Shown here: piece after piece, positions 25,695 to 33,666 of the stretch
How positions within the stretch are numbered: position 1 is the first letter of the stretch
Layout of the letters: each line of letters begins with the position of its first letter
Notes under the pieces: model-generated
Told to the model about the DNA's origin: nothing
Seen by the model: only the letters and a program-made list of their open reading frames with translations
Database searches by the model: none
Translations under genes and position numbers: made by a program
Origin: an uncultured Desulfovibrio sp.
Lineage (GTDB): Bacteria; Desulfobacterota; Desulfovibrionia; Desulfovibrionales; Desulfovibrionaceae
Assembly: GCA_947038175.1 (NCBI GenBank)
Contig: CAMQVJ010000012.1
Coordinates: 1 to 48,850, forward strand
Length of the DNA stretch: 48,850 nt
Direction of reading: 5' to 3'

Positions 25695-27014
25695 TTAGCG
25701 TTGGTGTCTATTGCGGTAAGCAACAATGTCACGGTCCCAACCACCAGGTACTTCTTCTTCTTTGAAGAAGATGTATGGGTTAGAACGAGGTTCCTTAACA
25801 TGTTGTGGAACAGCAGGGATTTCAGTAACTTCAAGAAGCTTTTGGAATGAAAGACGCTTGATAGTTTCACCTACACGTTCACGGTTCTTACCTTCTTCCA
25901 TCCACCAATCCCAAATCTTTTCGATTACGCCCTTGATTTCATCAAATGGCTCATCAGCAGGAATGAAAGGAACAAGTAATGAACCCATTTGTGCACCATC
26001 AAGGATAGGAGCTTTAGCACCTACGAGGATAGAAGCACCACGTTCGTCACCAATGCGAAGAGCGCGAGGCATTGTGTTGATACAGTGCATACAACGTACG
26101 CATTCTTTTGTATCAATACAAAGTTTAGGTCCGTTCATTTTCATTGCATGGCTTGGGCAAAGGTCAATAACTTCAGCTTGAATGTCAAACTTGCCCCAGT
26201 CACGACCGGAGTGCGCGCCTGCGTTTGGTTTGAAATTGCCAGCTACGTATTCTGCTACTGCGGATTGATCGATTTTAATATCGTCTTTCCAAGTACCAAT
26301 TACGGAGAAGTCAGAACGAGCAATAGAAGCTACACAACCGTTAGGACAACCATCAAATTTAAATTTAAATTTGTAAGGGAATGCTGGACGGTGTAACTCA
26401 TCTTGATAGTCCATTGTTAGTTGGTAACAAGCTTGTTGCGCATTGTAACAAGCATATTCACAACGTGATTGGCCAAGACAGGATTCTGGTGTACGTAAGT
26501 TTGAACCAGATCCACCAAGGTCAGTCGGATATGTTTTATGATGAGTAAGTTCCCAGAAGATTTCTTCTAGCTGTGGTGTTTGTGTTCCAAGAAGAACGAT
26601 ATCACCAGTAGCGCCGTGCAAGTTGGTAAGACCAGAACCACGTAGGTCCCAAATATCACAAATCATTCTTAAGAATTCAGAATTGTAATATTTACCAGCA
26701 GGCTGGTTCACACGTACTGTGTGAAAGTGTGCTACGCCAGGGAATTGTTGAGGTTGATCGCAGTAACGACCAATAACGCCGCCACCGTAACCGAACACAC
26801 CAACGATACCGCCGTGTTTCCAGTGAGTTTCACCGTCGCCGTAAGATAACTCTAGAACGCCAAGAAGATCATCAGGTGAATCGACAGGGATTTGATAATC
26901 AATGCCTTTTGGATTCGCTGCACGTTCAGCAGCCGCCTGTTTGATGTCAGACACGAAGCTGGGCCATGGCCCGGATTCGAGCTGGTCCAACAGGGGGGTT
27001 GCATGTTTCGCCAT
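25695..27014 (-). CDS. dsrA: Dissimilatory sulfite reductase alpha subunit
   Basis: DsrA pairs with DsrB in the cytosolic A2B2 enzyme that reduces sulfite with DsrC as co-substrate in sulfite respiration. The protein has 439 residues from the ATG at 27014; GGAGG is 7 nt upstream of it, but only 1 nt from the ATG at 27020, and MAKHATPLLDQLESGPWPSF matches the known N-terminus of the family. Cluster cysteines are CLGQSRCEYAC and CPNGC for the siroheme-side 4Fe-4S centre, and CVRCMHC plus an upstream Cys for the inserted ferredoxin domain. The C-terminus EEEVPGGWDRDIVAYRNRHQ is typical. dsrA leads the operon; no dsrC is in the window. Confidence 0.98.
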   Translation of the reverse strand: MAKHATPLLDQLESGPWPSFVSDIKQAAAERAANPKGIDYQIPVDSPDDLLGVLELSYGDGETHWKHGGIVGVFGYGGGVIGRYCDQPQQFPGVAHFHTVRVNQPAGKYYNSEFLRMICDIWDLRGSGLTNLHGATGDIVLLGTQTPQLEEIFWELTHHKTYPTDLGGSGSNLRTPESCLGQSRCEYACYNAQQACYQLTMDYQDELHRPAFPYKFKFKFDGCPNGCVASIARSDFSVIGTWKDDIKIDQSAVAEYVAGNFKPNAGAHSGRDWGKFDIQAEVIDLCPSHAMKMNGPKLCIDTKECVRCMHCINTMPRALRIGDERGASILVGAKAPILDGAQMGSLLVPFIPADEPFDEIKGVIEKIWDWWMEEGKNRERVGETIKRLSFQKLLEVTEIPAVPQHVKEPRSNPYIFFKEEEVPGGWDRDIVAYRNRHQR

Positions 27015-27088
27015 TGCCATACCTCCAGATGGGTTAATGAATATGTCATGTTTTATAAAACTAAAACACGATTAACAACAATATTTAT

Positions 27089-27100
27089 ACGCATATGCGT
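27089..27100. promoter_or_regulatory. Perfect palindrome in the dsrA upstream region
   Basis: ACGCATATGCGT, 12 bp, about 75 bp before the dsrA start and flanked by TATA-like sequences on both sides. It could be an operator overlapping a promoter; no known regulator is recognised. Confidence 0.35.
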
Positions 27101-27217
27101 TTATACTGGATGTCATGTGTCATCTAAAAGAAATACACAAAAGCTACTAGTACTGTTAAGCGCACACGCGAAGTATAGTAAATTTTTTAAATAAGCACAA
27201 GGCTAAAAGGGATTTAT

Positions 27218-27235
27218 TTGTGAAATATTTCTGTA
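27218..27235. promoter_or_regulatory. Rex-like operator upstream of dsrA
   Basis: TTGTGAAATATTTCTGTA keeps one full half-site and the core of the TTGTGAAATATTTCACAA pattern known for the redox repressor Rex in Desulfovibrio, and fails in the last four positions. It is ~205 bp before dsrA, far for a repressor. The rest of the 27015-27299 gap is AT-rich without a gene. Confidence 0.35.
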
Positions 27236-27299
27236 TTTATTTAAAAGCTTCATTTTCACCAGCTTAGGCAGCGTCTTTTGAAATAAATAAAAATATCGG

Positions 27300-28634
27300 C
27301 TAATTCTGTTTCTCAGATAAAAATGCGTACTGTGTGGTGAAATTTTGAACTTTCCCTTTTTCTTGCTCATTAGCCCCATGAAAAAAGATATTATTCAAGG
27401 GGAGTCGTTTAGCCCATTCTTCTTTTAAACAGTTCTTCTCACCAAAAATAAAGCCCTGAAAATTTTTCGGTACATGTAATTCTAAATTTTCTAGCGGGGA
27501 GTCTGGTCTTCCATTATATAGAGAGGATGATGGATTATTGAGATGAAAACTTTCGTCCTGAAGATTCATTACATCAAGATTCACTGTATCAATATTCATA
27601 GTATCAAGATTCATAGTGTCGTTTTGCTTTGTTTCTCCAAGCATCTTTGTTTTATCTGATTCTTCCCTTTTATGTATTTGAGGGAATTGACGGTTTTTTT
27701 CCGCATCGAATGCGTAGAGTAATGCCTGTGCTTGAATGAGAGAACCAAGGGCAGGGTGTCTTACGCCTGCAAGAACATGCACATCAAACTCTTTTTCTGG
27801 GGCAATAGAAAGCCGTATGACGGGCACTTTTTCTTGCCACGCTCTACAAAGTGCATGACCAAGGGCGTCAACACAGGTGTTCAAATCCCATGGTGAAAAT
27901 TTCCCTGCCTGCCAAAGTTTTGCGAGGCCTGTGCCGCTAGGTACTAAACAGGGATAGTAGCGCAAGCAAGAAGGTTTATAGCTGAGTGCTAATTCAACAT
28001 CCTTGTGAAAATCCTCCACACTCTGTGAAGGAATGCTTGGCATAAGCTGTATGCCAAGTTCAAAGCCCTGTTCCTTTATATAGGCACACGCTTCTTGTGC
28101 GACTTCTGAGTTATATCCTCGACCTATGCCCGAGAGTAGTTCTGTGTTGAAACTTTGAATGCCAAGCTCAATAAGGTTGATACCCGCTTCTTTTAATAAA
28201 GATAAGACAGGGGATAGTTGGGATTTGTCGCCTGATACATTATTTAGCCCGAGACAATCAGGCCTCGTGGAGCAGCGCCCGAAAAGTTTAATGCATGCTT
28301 CTGACAAGCGAATCTTGTGTTTTTTAAAGGCATTAAGACAGAGCGTGAGTTCCTTTTCTTTTAGAGCTGTGAACGTTCCGCCATAGAAGGCTATTTCTAA
28401 GGTCTTTATTGTAGAAACCGAGCCTACGTTTTTTTTAATGACCTGATCGATGCGCATGTCTAATTCTTGTAGAGCGTCTGTTATCCCTCTATTTCCAACG
28501 CCGCTTTGTCTGTCTTGCACACAATAAATACAAGGAAAGGGACAGCCTGCAAAAGGTAGGAAGACGGGAATAAGAAGCCCTCTTTCTTGCTTTGTTCCTA
28601 CGGGGAAATGATACGCTTCGATATTTGTATTCAC
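27300..28634 (-). CDS. Radical SAM protein, Elp3-like
   Basis: A 444-residue radical SAM enzyme. The 4Fe-4S motif CPFPCIYC (~residues 31-38) is of the CX3CX2C kind; other motifs are AFYGGTFTAL, RPDCL, a glycine-rich IELGIQSFN and GIQLMPSIPSQ, which together match the Elp3/YhcC-like branch. LSIAPEKEFD and AGVRHPALGSLI follow as in that group. The acetyltransferase half of true Elp3 is missing. A polar insert at ~residues 330-375 contains four pentapeptide units (MNLDT-like), and the C-terminus is low in conservation. The start is a GTG at 28634 with AAAGG ~9 nt upstream; no better start is seen. Substrate not predictable. It follows no close partner; the dsr operon is downstream, 285 bp away. 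Confidence 0.82.
   Translation of the reverse strand: MNTNIEAYHFPVGTKQERGLLIPVFLPFAGCPFPCIYCVQDRQSGVGNRGITDALQELDMRIDQVIKKNVGSVSTIKTLEIAFYGGTFTALKEKELTLCLNAFKKHKIRLSEACIKLFGRCSTRPDCLGLNNVSGDKSQLSPVLSLLKEAGINLIELGIQSFNTELLSGIGRGYNSEVAQEACAYIKEQGFELGIQLMPSIPSQSVEDFHKDVELALSYKPSCLRYYPCLVPSGTGLAKLWQAGKFSPWDLNTCVDALGHALCRAWQEKVPVIRLSIAPEKEFDVHVLAGVRHPALGSLIQAQALLYAFDAEKNRQFPQIHKREESDKTKMLGETKQNDTMNLDTMNIDTVNLDVMNLQDESFHLNNPSSSLYNGRPDSPLENLELHVPKNFQGFIFGEKNCLKEEWAKRLPLNNIFFHGANEQEKGKVQNFTTQYAFLSEKQN
27564..27623. repeat. 15-bp in-frame tandem repeat in the radical SAM gene
   Basis: Four units such as ATTCATAGTATCAAG on the plus strand; on the coding strand they give MNLDT, MNIDT, VNLDV-type pentapeptides. 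Confidence 0.85.
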
Positions 28635-28885
28635 GAGTTAAGCCTTTGTATAATAGAGGGATGTTGGAATAAAACGGCAAAAAGACTAGACAGGTAATAA
28701 TATTTGCAGTAGTATTTGTGTTAAATGTCTTTTAGGTGTGGCGCTATTTGTGTTCTTATTTGCGTTAATAATATTCTTTTTTTTTAAGGTAAAGAATTAT
28801 TTTGAAAATAATGAATGTACGTGTGCCAAAAACAAAAGACGGAATAAAAAAACTCTTTGGATAAACTAAAACAAGGGAAAAACAA

Positions 28886-29314
28886 ATGACAACAAATACA
28901 GATGATTGTTTATTCTGCCGCATTGTCAAAGGGGAAATTCCTTGTGCAAAAGTTTACGAAGATGAATATGTGTTTGCTTTTCTGGATATAGCGCCTTTTA
29001 AGGAAGGACACACTTTGCTCATTTTAAAAGAGCATTCTAATACTGTTTTAGATGTAAACCCAAACCATATGCAGTATGTTTTAAAGGCAATCCAAAAAAT
29101 TGCTCCTGCTGTGATGGAAGCAACCCATGCTCAAGGTTTTCATGTTTTGCAGAATAATTTTGCCGCCGCAGGTCAAACTGTTTTTCATACCCATTGGCAT
29201 ATTATCCCTCGGTCTGAAGACGATACCCTTTCCCTTTGGGCGCAAGGGGCGTATACAGATAATGGAACTATGGGCGCAATGGCACGGGTAATATCTCAGA
29301 ATATTATACAATAA
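28886..29314 (+). CDS. HIT-family hydrolase
   Basis: A 142-residue histidine-triad protein, a nucleotide phosphoramidase/hydrolase family acting on AMP-linked substrates. It starts with CLFCRIVKGEIPCAKVYEDE, in which the CxxC and a later His can bind zinc, and has the triad near residue 103 as HTHWHIIPR, where the usual third His alternates correctly (H-x-H-x-H reads HTHWH). The C-terminus (GAMARVISQNI) is normal. AGGGA precedes the ATG. The 251-bp gap upstream is AT-rich and without a gene. Substrate not known. Confidence 0.92.
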   Translation: MTTNTDDCLFCRIVKGEIPCAKVYEDEYVFAFLDIAPFKEGHTLLILKEHSNTVLDVNPNHMQYVLKAIQKIAPAVMEATHAQGFHVLQNNFAAAGQTVFHTHWHIIPRSEDDTLSLWAQGAYTDNGTMGAMARVISQNIIQ

Positions 29315-29487
29315 TGCCTGTAATTATTTGAAAATATTAAGAGGTATTCCATTCGTTGGGGTTTACAGGAAGAAGCGCTCTTGAACAACGTAGCCCCTGC
29401 GCCAAAAATTTTTACTAAAAAATACCTACAATCGCTTGCCAGTACAGCATTTTCGGTGTACTTAAAACGTGACACACGGAGGATTTC

Positions 29488-29784
29488 ATGAACAAAGCAC
29501 TTACCAAGGCAGATATCGTTGAGGCCATTTATGCACAAACAGAACGTAACAGAGCGGAAGTAAAAACAATTGTTGAAAAACTTCTTTCTATTATGAAACA
29601 ATCTATCAAGAAAGATCATGCACTTCTTGTTAGCGGTTTTGGCAAGTTTGAAGCATATGACAAAAAAGCACGTAAAGGTCGCAACCCACAAACAAACGCA
29701 TCTATAACACTTCCCCCTCGTAAAGTGGTTGTGTTTCGCTTATCACGTAAATTTCGTGCAGAATTGAACGGCGAAGAAGCTTAA
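29488..29784 (+). CDS. ihfA: Integration host factor / HU-type DNA-bending protein
   Basis: A 98-residue DNABII protein. It starts MNKALTKADIVEAIY, has the dimer helices, then the GFGKFEAYDKKARKGRNPQT stretch with the beta-arm that inserts a proline into the minor groove (NPQTNASITLPPRKVV). The length and the C-terminal FRLSRKFRAELN are closer to IHF alpha than HU. GGAGG is 6 nt before the ATG. It would bind bent DNA and help sigma-54 promoters and nucleoid structure. IHF-alpha versus HU is not certain by eye. Confidence 0.88.
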   Translation: MNKALTKADIVEAIYAQTERNRAEVKTIVEKLLSIMKQSIKKDHALLVSGFGKFEAYDKKARKGRNPQTNASITLPPRKVVVFRLSRKFRAELNGEEA

Positions 29785-29933
29785 CCTCTATTCATTTACT
29801 GCTTTTCGCAGATATTTTTAAAAGCGTGGCTTTATGCTGCGCTTTTTGTTGCTTAAAGCTGTAGAGTAGGGAAAGGCAGGCTTGCGGAATCTAAGTGAGA
29901 GTGAAGAATGATACATTTCGATTCTATTAAAAG

Positions 29934-29971
29934 AATAAGCCTACTTCGTGTGAAGCAGGCTTATTTTTTTT
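29934..29971. terminator. Bidirectional terminator
   Basis: AATAAGCCTACTTC-GTGT-GAAGCAGGCTTATT then T-run; it serves the convergent IHF and coiled-coil protein genes. Confidence 0.88.
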
Positions 29972-29989
29972 ATTTTGAAAAAGGGGATT

Positions 29990-30574
29990 TTATTCTTCGT
30001 TTAATTCGTTAAGTTCATTTTCGAGCATGGAAAGTTCTGCTTGTATCAGGGATATTTTAGCTTGAGACTCTTCGCTATCGTCGCCCATGAGCTCTTGCAG
30101 TTCTTTCTGTTTTGCTTCTATTTGCTTCTCAAGGGTTTCTCTCATGGCTGCTTTTGTGTCTTGTTCTGTTTCGCCTTCGGAAGAGATTTGGAATGCTCCG
30201 CCTCCAGGCGCAGACTCAGCGGCTGTTTTTCCATTCGCACCACTGATGCTACCAGAAGGATTTTCCTCTTCTGTTTGTTCTACAACCTTTCTTTCCATTG
30301 CTTCTTCAGCTTTACGTACTTGCTTTACAAGGGCAGAAGTTTCTGCGGCATTGGCAAGATTACCACTATCAACTACTTTATTAAGAGAGCTGTTAATAAT
30401 GAGTCTAGCTTGGTCAGAAATGGTTACTGAATCACCTTTTTGAGGATTTTGTTCAGCGCTTATTTTTTTATCTGCTTCTTCTTGCTTTGCATGCATAGCC
30501 TGCACAGAACCAAAGCCTCTGTCACGTTCATAAAGGGCGGTTGTCTGTGCATTGTTGATACCAAAAGTAGTCAT
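29990..30574 (-). CDS. Coiled-coil protein, unknown function
   Basis: A 194-residue acidic, soluble protein. The N-terminal part has GDSVTISDQARLIINSSLNK (~residues 47-66), a phrase like those in FlgM-type and other flagellum-associated proteins (D-x-V-x-I-S-x-x-A-R). A Gly/Ser/Pro-poor-complexity middle (~105-130) follows, then a coiled coil rich in Glu, Gln and Lys to the end. No signal peptide and no membrane segment. AAGGA lies ~9 nt before the ATG. The resemblance to FlgM is limited to that motif, so I do not assign function. Confidence 0.7.
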   Translation of the reverse strand: MTTFGINNAQTTALYERDRGFGSVQAMHAKQEEADKKISAEQNPQKGDSVTISDQARLIINSSLNKVVDSGNLANAAETSALVKQVRKAEEAMERKVVEQTEEENPSGSISGANGKTAAESAPGGGAFQISSEGETEQDTKAAMRETLEKQIEAKQKELQELMGDDSEESQAKISLIQAELSMLENELNELNEE

Positions 30575-31250
30575 ATATAAATCCTTTTAAATGTGGCTTA
30601 TTTTATGGTAATATATTGTCTCAAAAATATAAAAAGTATATTTAGCATTTGAAATTTGTATGTGCCTCAACGCTCTCGATTCTAACGGGAATTTCATTCT
30701 ATAGAATATTTTTGTACCGAATGAAGTCCAAATCGTGCTGAGTTTTTTGTGCTCAATATATTTTTAATCGGTTCAGTTCTTTTAAACTTTAGGTTTCTTC
30801 TGCGTGTTTAGGTTCTTTTTCAACTTGAGATAAGAGAGGATTTCCCCCTGTTATTTTTTAGTATGAATATTGATATCAGAATAAATAAGGGTTAGGGTGT
30901 CATGTTTGCAACATGAGCAAAAAGAATCAATCTTCATGTCGGGAACCCTGCTTTGTCTTGTGTATAGAAATTTGTGTTTTAGAAACATATACGTTATAAA
31001 TAGTTTCCTATTGCAATGATTATTCAGTCTTTTAGCTATGTTTTTTATTTCCTTTTTCACTTACTATTTGTTGTGACGAAAGAATGTGGGCAGCGCAAAG
31101 AATAGAAAACAGCGTATTACTAAATAGTTTGATTATTTCCTATACTGAACTAATTTTTCCTTGGAAAATGACGAAAAGATATTTATTACAAAAAATAATC
31201 CAGAGTATATGCGTTACTTTTTTAGCGCATTATTTGGAAAGAGGTCTTCC
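30575..31250. other. Long AT-rich spacer
   Basis: About 680 bp between divergent genes. I see a CATGTT-TGC-AACATG hairpin at ~30900-30914 and no convincing gene; a 69-residue minus-strand ORF (30851-31060) starts with GTG and has no ribosome binding site. A plus-strand frame beginning at 31084 only shadows the glycosyltransferase gene. Confidence 0.4.
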
Positions 31251-31253
31251 AAT

Positions 31254-32468
31254 ATGTCAACACCTTCGACTCCCTTACGTATTTTATGGGCTGCCCCAAT
31301 CTGTTTGCATGATTCCTCTTCTGGTGCAGCTATACAAGTCAAGCTTATGTTTGAAAAATTAGTGCAACGAGGTTTTTCTTGTCATGTGCTTTCTGCACTT
31401 ACCTTTGATTCACCTAACGGAGCACAGGTTTTTTCCCATGTGGCAGAACGACTTAAAGACAAAACGGAAGAGTGGTTTAGTATTCAAGATAATGGTATAT
31501 CCTATAGGTATTTCAATACAAAATCCTATACTATTGGAGAGATGACACGGATTGAAGAGTCTACATTTTACCGAGGTTTTTTAGAAGCTCTCCACGATTA
31601 TCAGCCAGATATGCTCTTTATTTACGGAGGGTCACCTCTTGAAATGGCTATTGTTGCAGAGTGTAAGCGTCGTGGTATTATGGTTGTGCTTGGTGTTTAT
31701 AATGGATATTATGCCAAATATAATTTTCCTGGCGTGGATATGCTTTTTACTGATTCTGCTTTATCTGCACGTAATTATTATAATGACTCTCGTATCAATA
31801 TTATGCCAACAGGGGTTTTTATTGATCCCGATAAAGTTGCTGTGCGGGGAAAAATTGAACCTAAATACATAACCCTTATTAATCCAAGTTCCGCAAAAGG
31901 TGTTTCCCTTATGATGCGCCTTGCTCTTATGGCTAGGGAAAAATACCCTGAAGTTCGTTTTTTAGTGGTGGAAAGCCGTGGAACATGGGCTTCTGCTCTT
32001 GCCTTTTATAGGCAGAATCCTGCTGATTTTTGGAATGTCGATGTGGCAACACATACACAGGATATCACGTTGGTATTTGCAAAAACAAAAATATTGTTGG
32101 CACCGTCCTTATGGTATGAAGGCTTTGGGCGTGTGACGGCGGAAGCCTTGCTTAATGGAATTCCTGTCATTGCATCAAAATCAGGTGGCTTAGCTGGAAC
32201 CGTAGGTACTGGTGGTGTTTGCCTTGATGCTCCAGCAGAATGCACAAAGGCTGGGTACGAGTATTTTCCATCAGAAGAAGAAATGGGCCAATGGTTTGAG
32301 GCGCTTGAAGAAATGATGGATAAAGAGAACTATTTAGAGTGGCAAGAAAAAGCAAAAGAAGCCAGTAAAGAACATTATATTGAAAAGAACACAGACATAG
32401 TTTTGGGATATATTGATGGACTGTTTAAGCGCTTGGCACGGTATAGTCCTCACTATTTTATTAAATAG
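31254..32468 (+). CDS. Glycosyltransferase (GT4-like)
   Basis: A GT-B glycosyltransferase of about 404 residues from the ATG at 31254. The N-terminal Rossmann domain starts RILWAAPICLHDSSSGAA, and the C-terminal one has the GT4 donor-site phrase LAPSLWYEGFGRVTAEALLN (E-x7-E pattern) with GIPVIASKSGGLAGTVG. I prefer 31254 because AGAGGT stands ~9 nt upstream and the conserved fold starts right after; the frame extends to a TTG at 31161. Such enzymes build lipopolysaccharide, capsule or glycolipid. No other surface-sugar gene is adjacent except the distant phosphomannomutase. Donor and acceptor are unknown. A terminator follows. Confidence 0.85.
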   Translation: MSTPSTPLRILWAAPICLHDSSSGAAIQVKLMFEKLVQRGFSCHVLSALTFDSPNGAQVFSHVAERLKDKTEEWFSIQDNGISYRYFNTKSYTIGEMTRIEESTFYRGFLEALHDYQPDMLFIYGGSPLEMAIVAECKRRGIMVVLGVYNGYYAKYNFPGVDMLFTDSALSARNYYNDSRINIMPTGVFIDPDKVAVRGKIEPKYITLINPSSAKGVSLMMRLALMAREKYPEVRFLVVESRGTWASALAFYRQNPADFWNVDVATHTQDITLVFAKTKILLAPSLWYEGFGRVTAEALLNGIPVIASKSGGLAGTVGTGGVCLDAPAECTKAGYEYFPSEEEMGQWFEALEEMMDKENYLEWQEKAKEASKEHYIEKNTDIVLGYIDGLFKRLARYSPHYFIK

Positions 32469-32509
32469 AAAGTAGGAAAATAGCGTATTTTATTGAGAGA
32501 AAATATTTG

Positions 32510-32549
32510 AAAGCTTCTCCGTAATTTTAGATTATGGAGAAGCTTTTTG
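32510..32549 (+). terminator. Terminator of the glycosyltransferase gene
   Basis: AAAGCTTCTCC / GGAGAAGCTTT stem, 15-nt loop, T-run. Confidence 0.85.
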
Positions 32550-32673
32550 TATTGCTAGAGGTTCGTGGGCTTTTGAATATAACAAAAAAGTGTAGTTTAC
32601 TAAGAGTTGAAAATACGGTATAGAGCTTGTTCTAGGAAAGAAAGTTTACCTAAGGCATAAAGGATAGCATGCA

Positions 32674-33540
32674 ATGACAGAAGAAATAATGGGCGAAATA
32701 ATGGACGAGAGCATACCTGAAATCACACAAAAGGTATCAGCAAATACAGCAATAATGACAGGCACAGCACAAAAGACAATACCAAATGTGCAGCACTTAA
32801 TAAGGAAAGAAAAAAACTTATCCTTCGCTTTGCGCACTTTGTATATCTGCTTTGTTCTTTTTTTTATAGGTGCAGTTTTTGCCCTTTTTATCATAGATTC
32901 TCAATGGCAATCTCTTTTTCTCGCTGTATTTTTAGGGGGCGTTCTTTCTTTTGTGATATGTCTTTACATGGTGATTGTGAGTCTATTAAAAACGCATAGA
33001 GAAATTGCCCGTAACTATCAGCAAATTTTTAGCCTTGAAAATGTTCCCAGTTTTCTTGACTGCAAGGAATATTTTAAGGGTGCAGGCTTTTTAGTCTATG
33101 AAGATGAAAATGTGATGATAGCAAATAAGCTTCTTATACAGAAAAATAAAGGCTATGTGAAAAGGGATTACCTTATTCAAGTGGTTGTTACGTCTAAAGA
33201 AATCTGCTTGGATACGTATTTTGAAACGCATCAGGACGCTATTAGTGCATACGCCCAAAAGTTTCAAGAAAGCCTTGATGAGACGCCTAATAAACTTGTG
33301 AAAGTTGGGGCTTATGTGCATTATGTGGAAGCTATTCCTAAGGAACTTGCCCAAGAATTTAAAATCCAAGCTCAGCAGCGCTACCTTTTAAAATTTGATA
33401 TGATTATTGATGAAACAAATAAAAAGCTCTATTATCCGAGCCATATTGAAAGCTATAAAGAGAGACGCTGGTGTGGGCAATTGCTCCCTGCTCCTTATGA
33501 TGAGGTGGCGAGTTTTGCACAGACACTTTATTTGAGGTAA
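32674..33540 (+). CDS. Membrane-anchored protein, unknown function
   Basis: A 288-residue protein that I cannot assign. After a polar ~50-residue N-terminus there are two membrane helices (about residues 54-74 and 79-104, LYICFVLFFIGAVFALFIID; LFLAVFLGGVLSFVICLYMV). The remaining ~180 residues are a soluble, probably cytoplasmic domain rich in Lys, Glu and aromatic residues (FLVYEDENVMIANKLLIQKN). AGGA is ~9 nt before the ATG. It has its own terminator and no obvious partner. Confidence 0.7.
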   Translation: MTEEIMGEIMDESIPEITQKVSANTAIMTGTAQKTIPNVQHLIRKEKNLSFALRTLYICFVLFFIGAVFALFIIDSQWQSLFLAVFLGGVLSFVICLYMVIVSLLKTHREIARNYQQIFSLENVPSFLDCKEYFKGAGFLVYEDENVMIANKLLIQKNKGYVKRDYLIQVVVTSKEICLDTYFETHQDAISAYAQKFQESLDETPNKLVKVGAYVHYVEAIPKELAQEFKIQAQQRYLLKFDMIIDETNKKLYYPSHIESYKERRWCGQLLPAPYDEVASFAQTLYLR

Positions 33541-33576
33541 GAGCTTTTGATGATGCGTTCTTTTCTATCTTGTTAA

Positions 33577-33625
33577 AAAAATAAGTTTTATCCATTGTTT
33601 TCATATGGATAAAACTTATTTTTTT
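33577..33625. terminator. Bidirectional terminator
   Basis: AAATAAGTTTTATCC / GGATAAAACTTATTT, a 15-bp perfect stem flanked by A- and T-runs, between the convergent membrane protein and MCP genes. Confidence 0.88.
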
Positions 33626-33666
33626 ATAGGATTATTTGATTTAATTATTTCGCTATGAGAATCGTA

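Noticed and set aside
30851-31060. 69-residue Cys-containing ORF on the minus strand
   Set aside because: GTG start without ribosome binding site, AT-driven composition, no family resemblance.
31084-31362. 92-residue plus-strand ORF upstream of the glycosyltransferase
   Set aside because: Overlaps the glycosyltransferase start in another frame and has no protein-family features.
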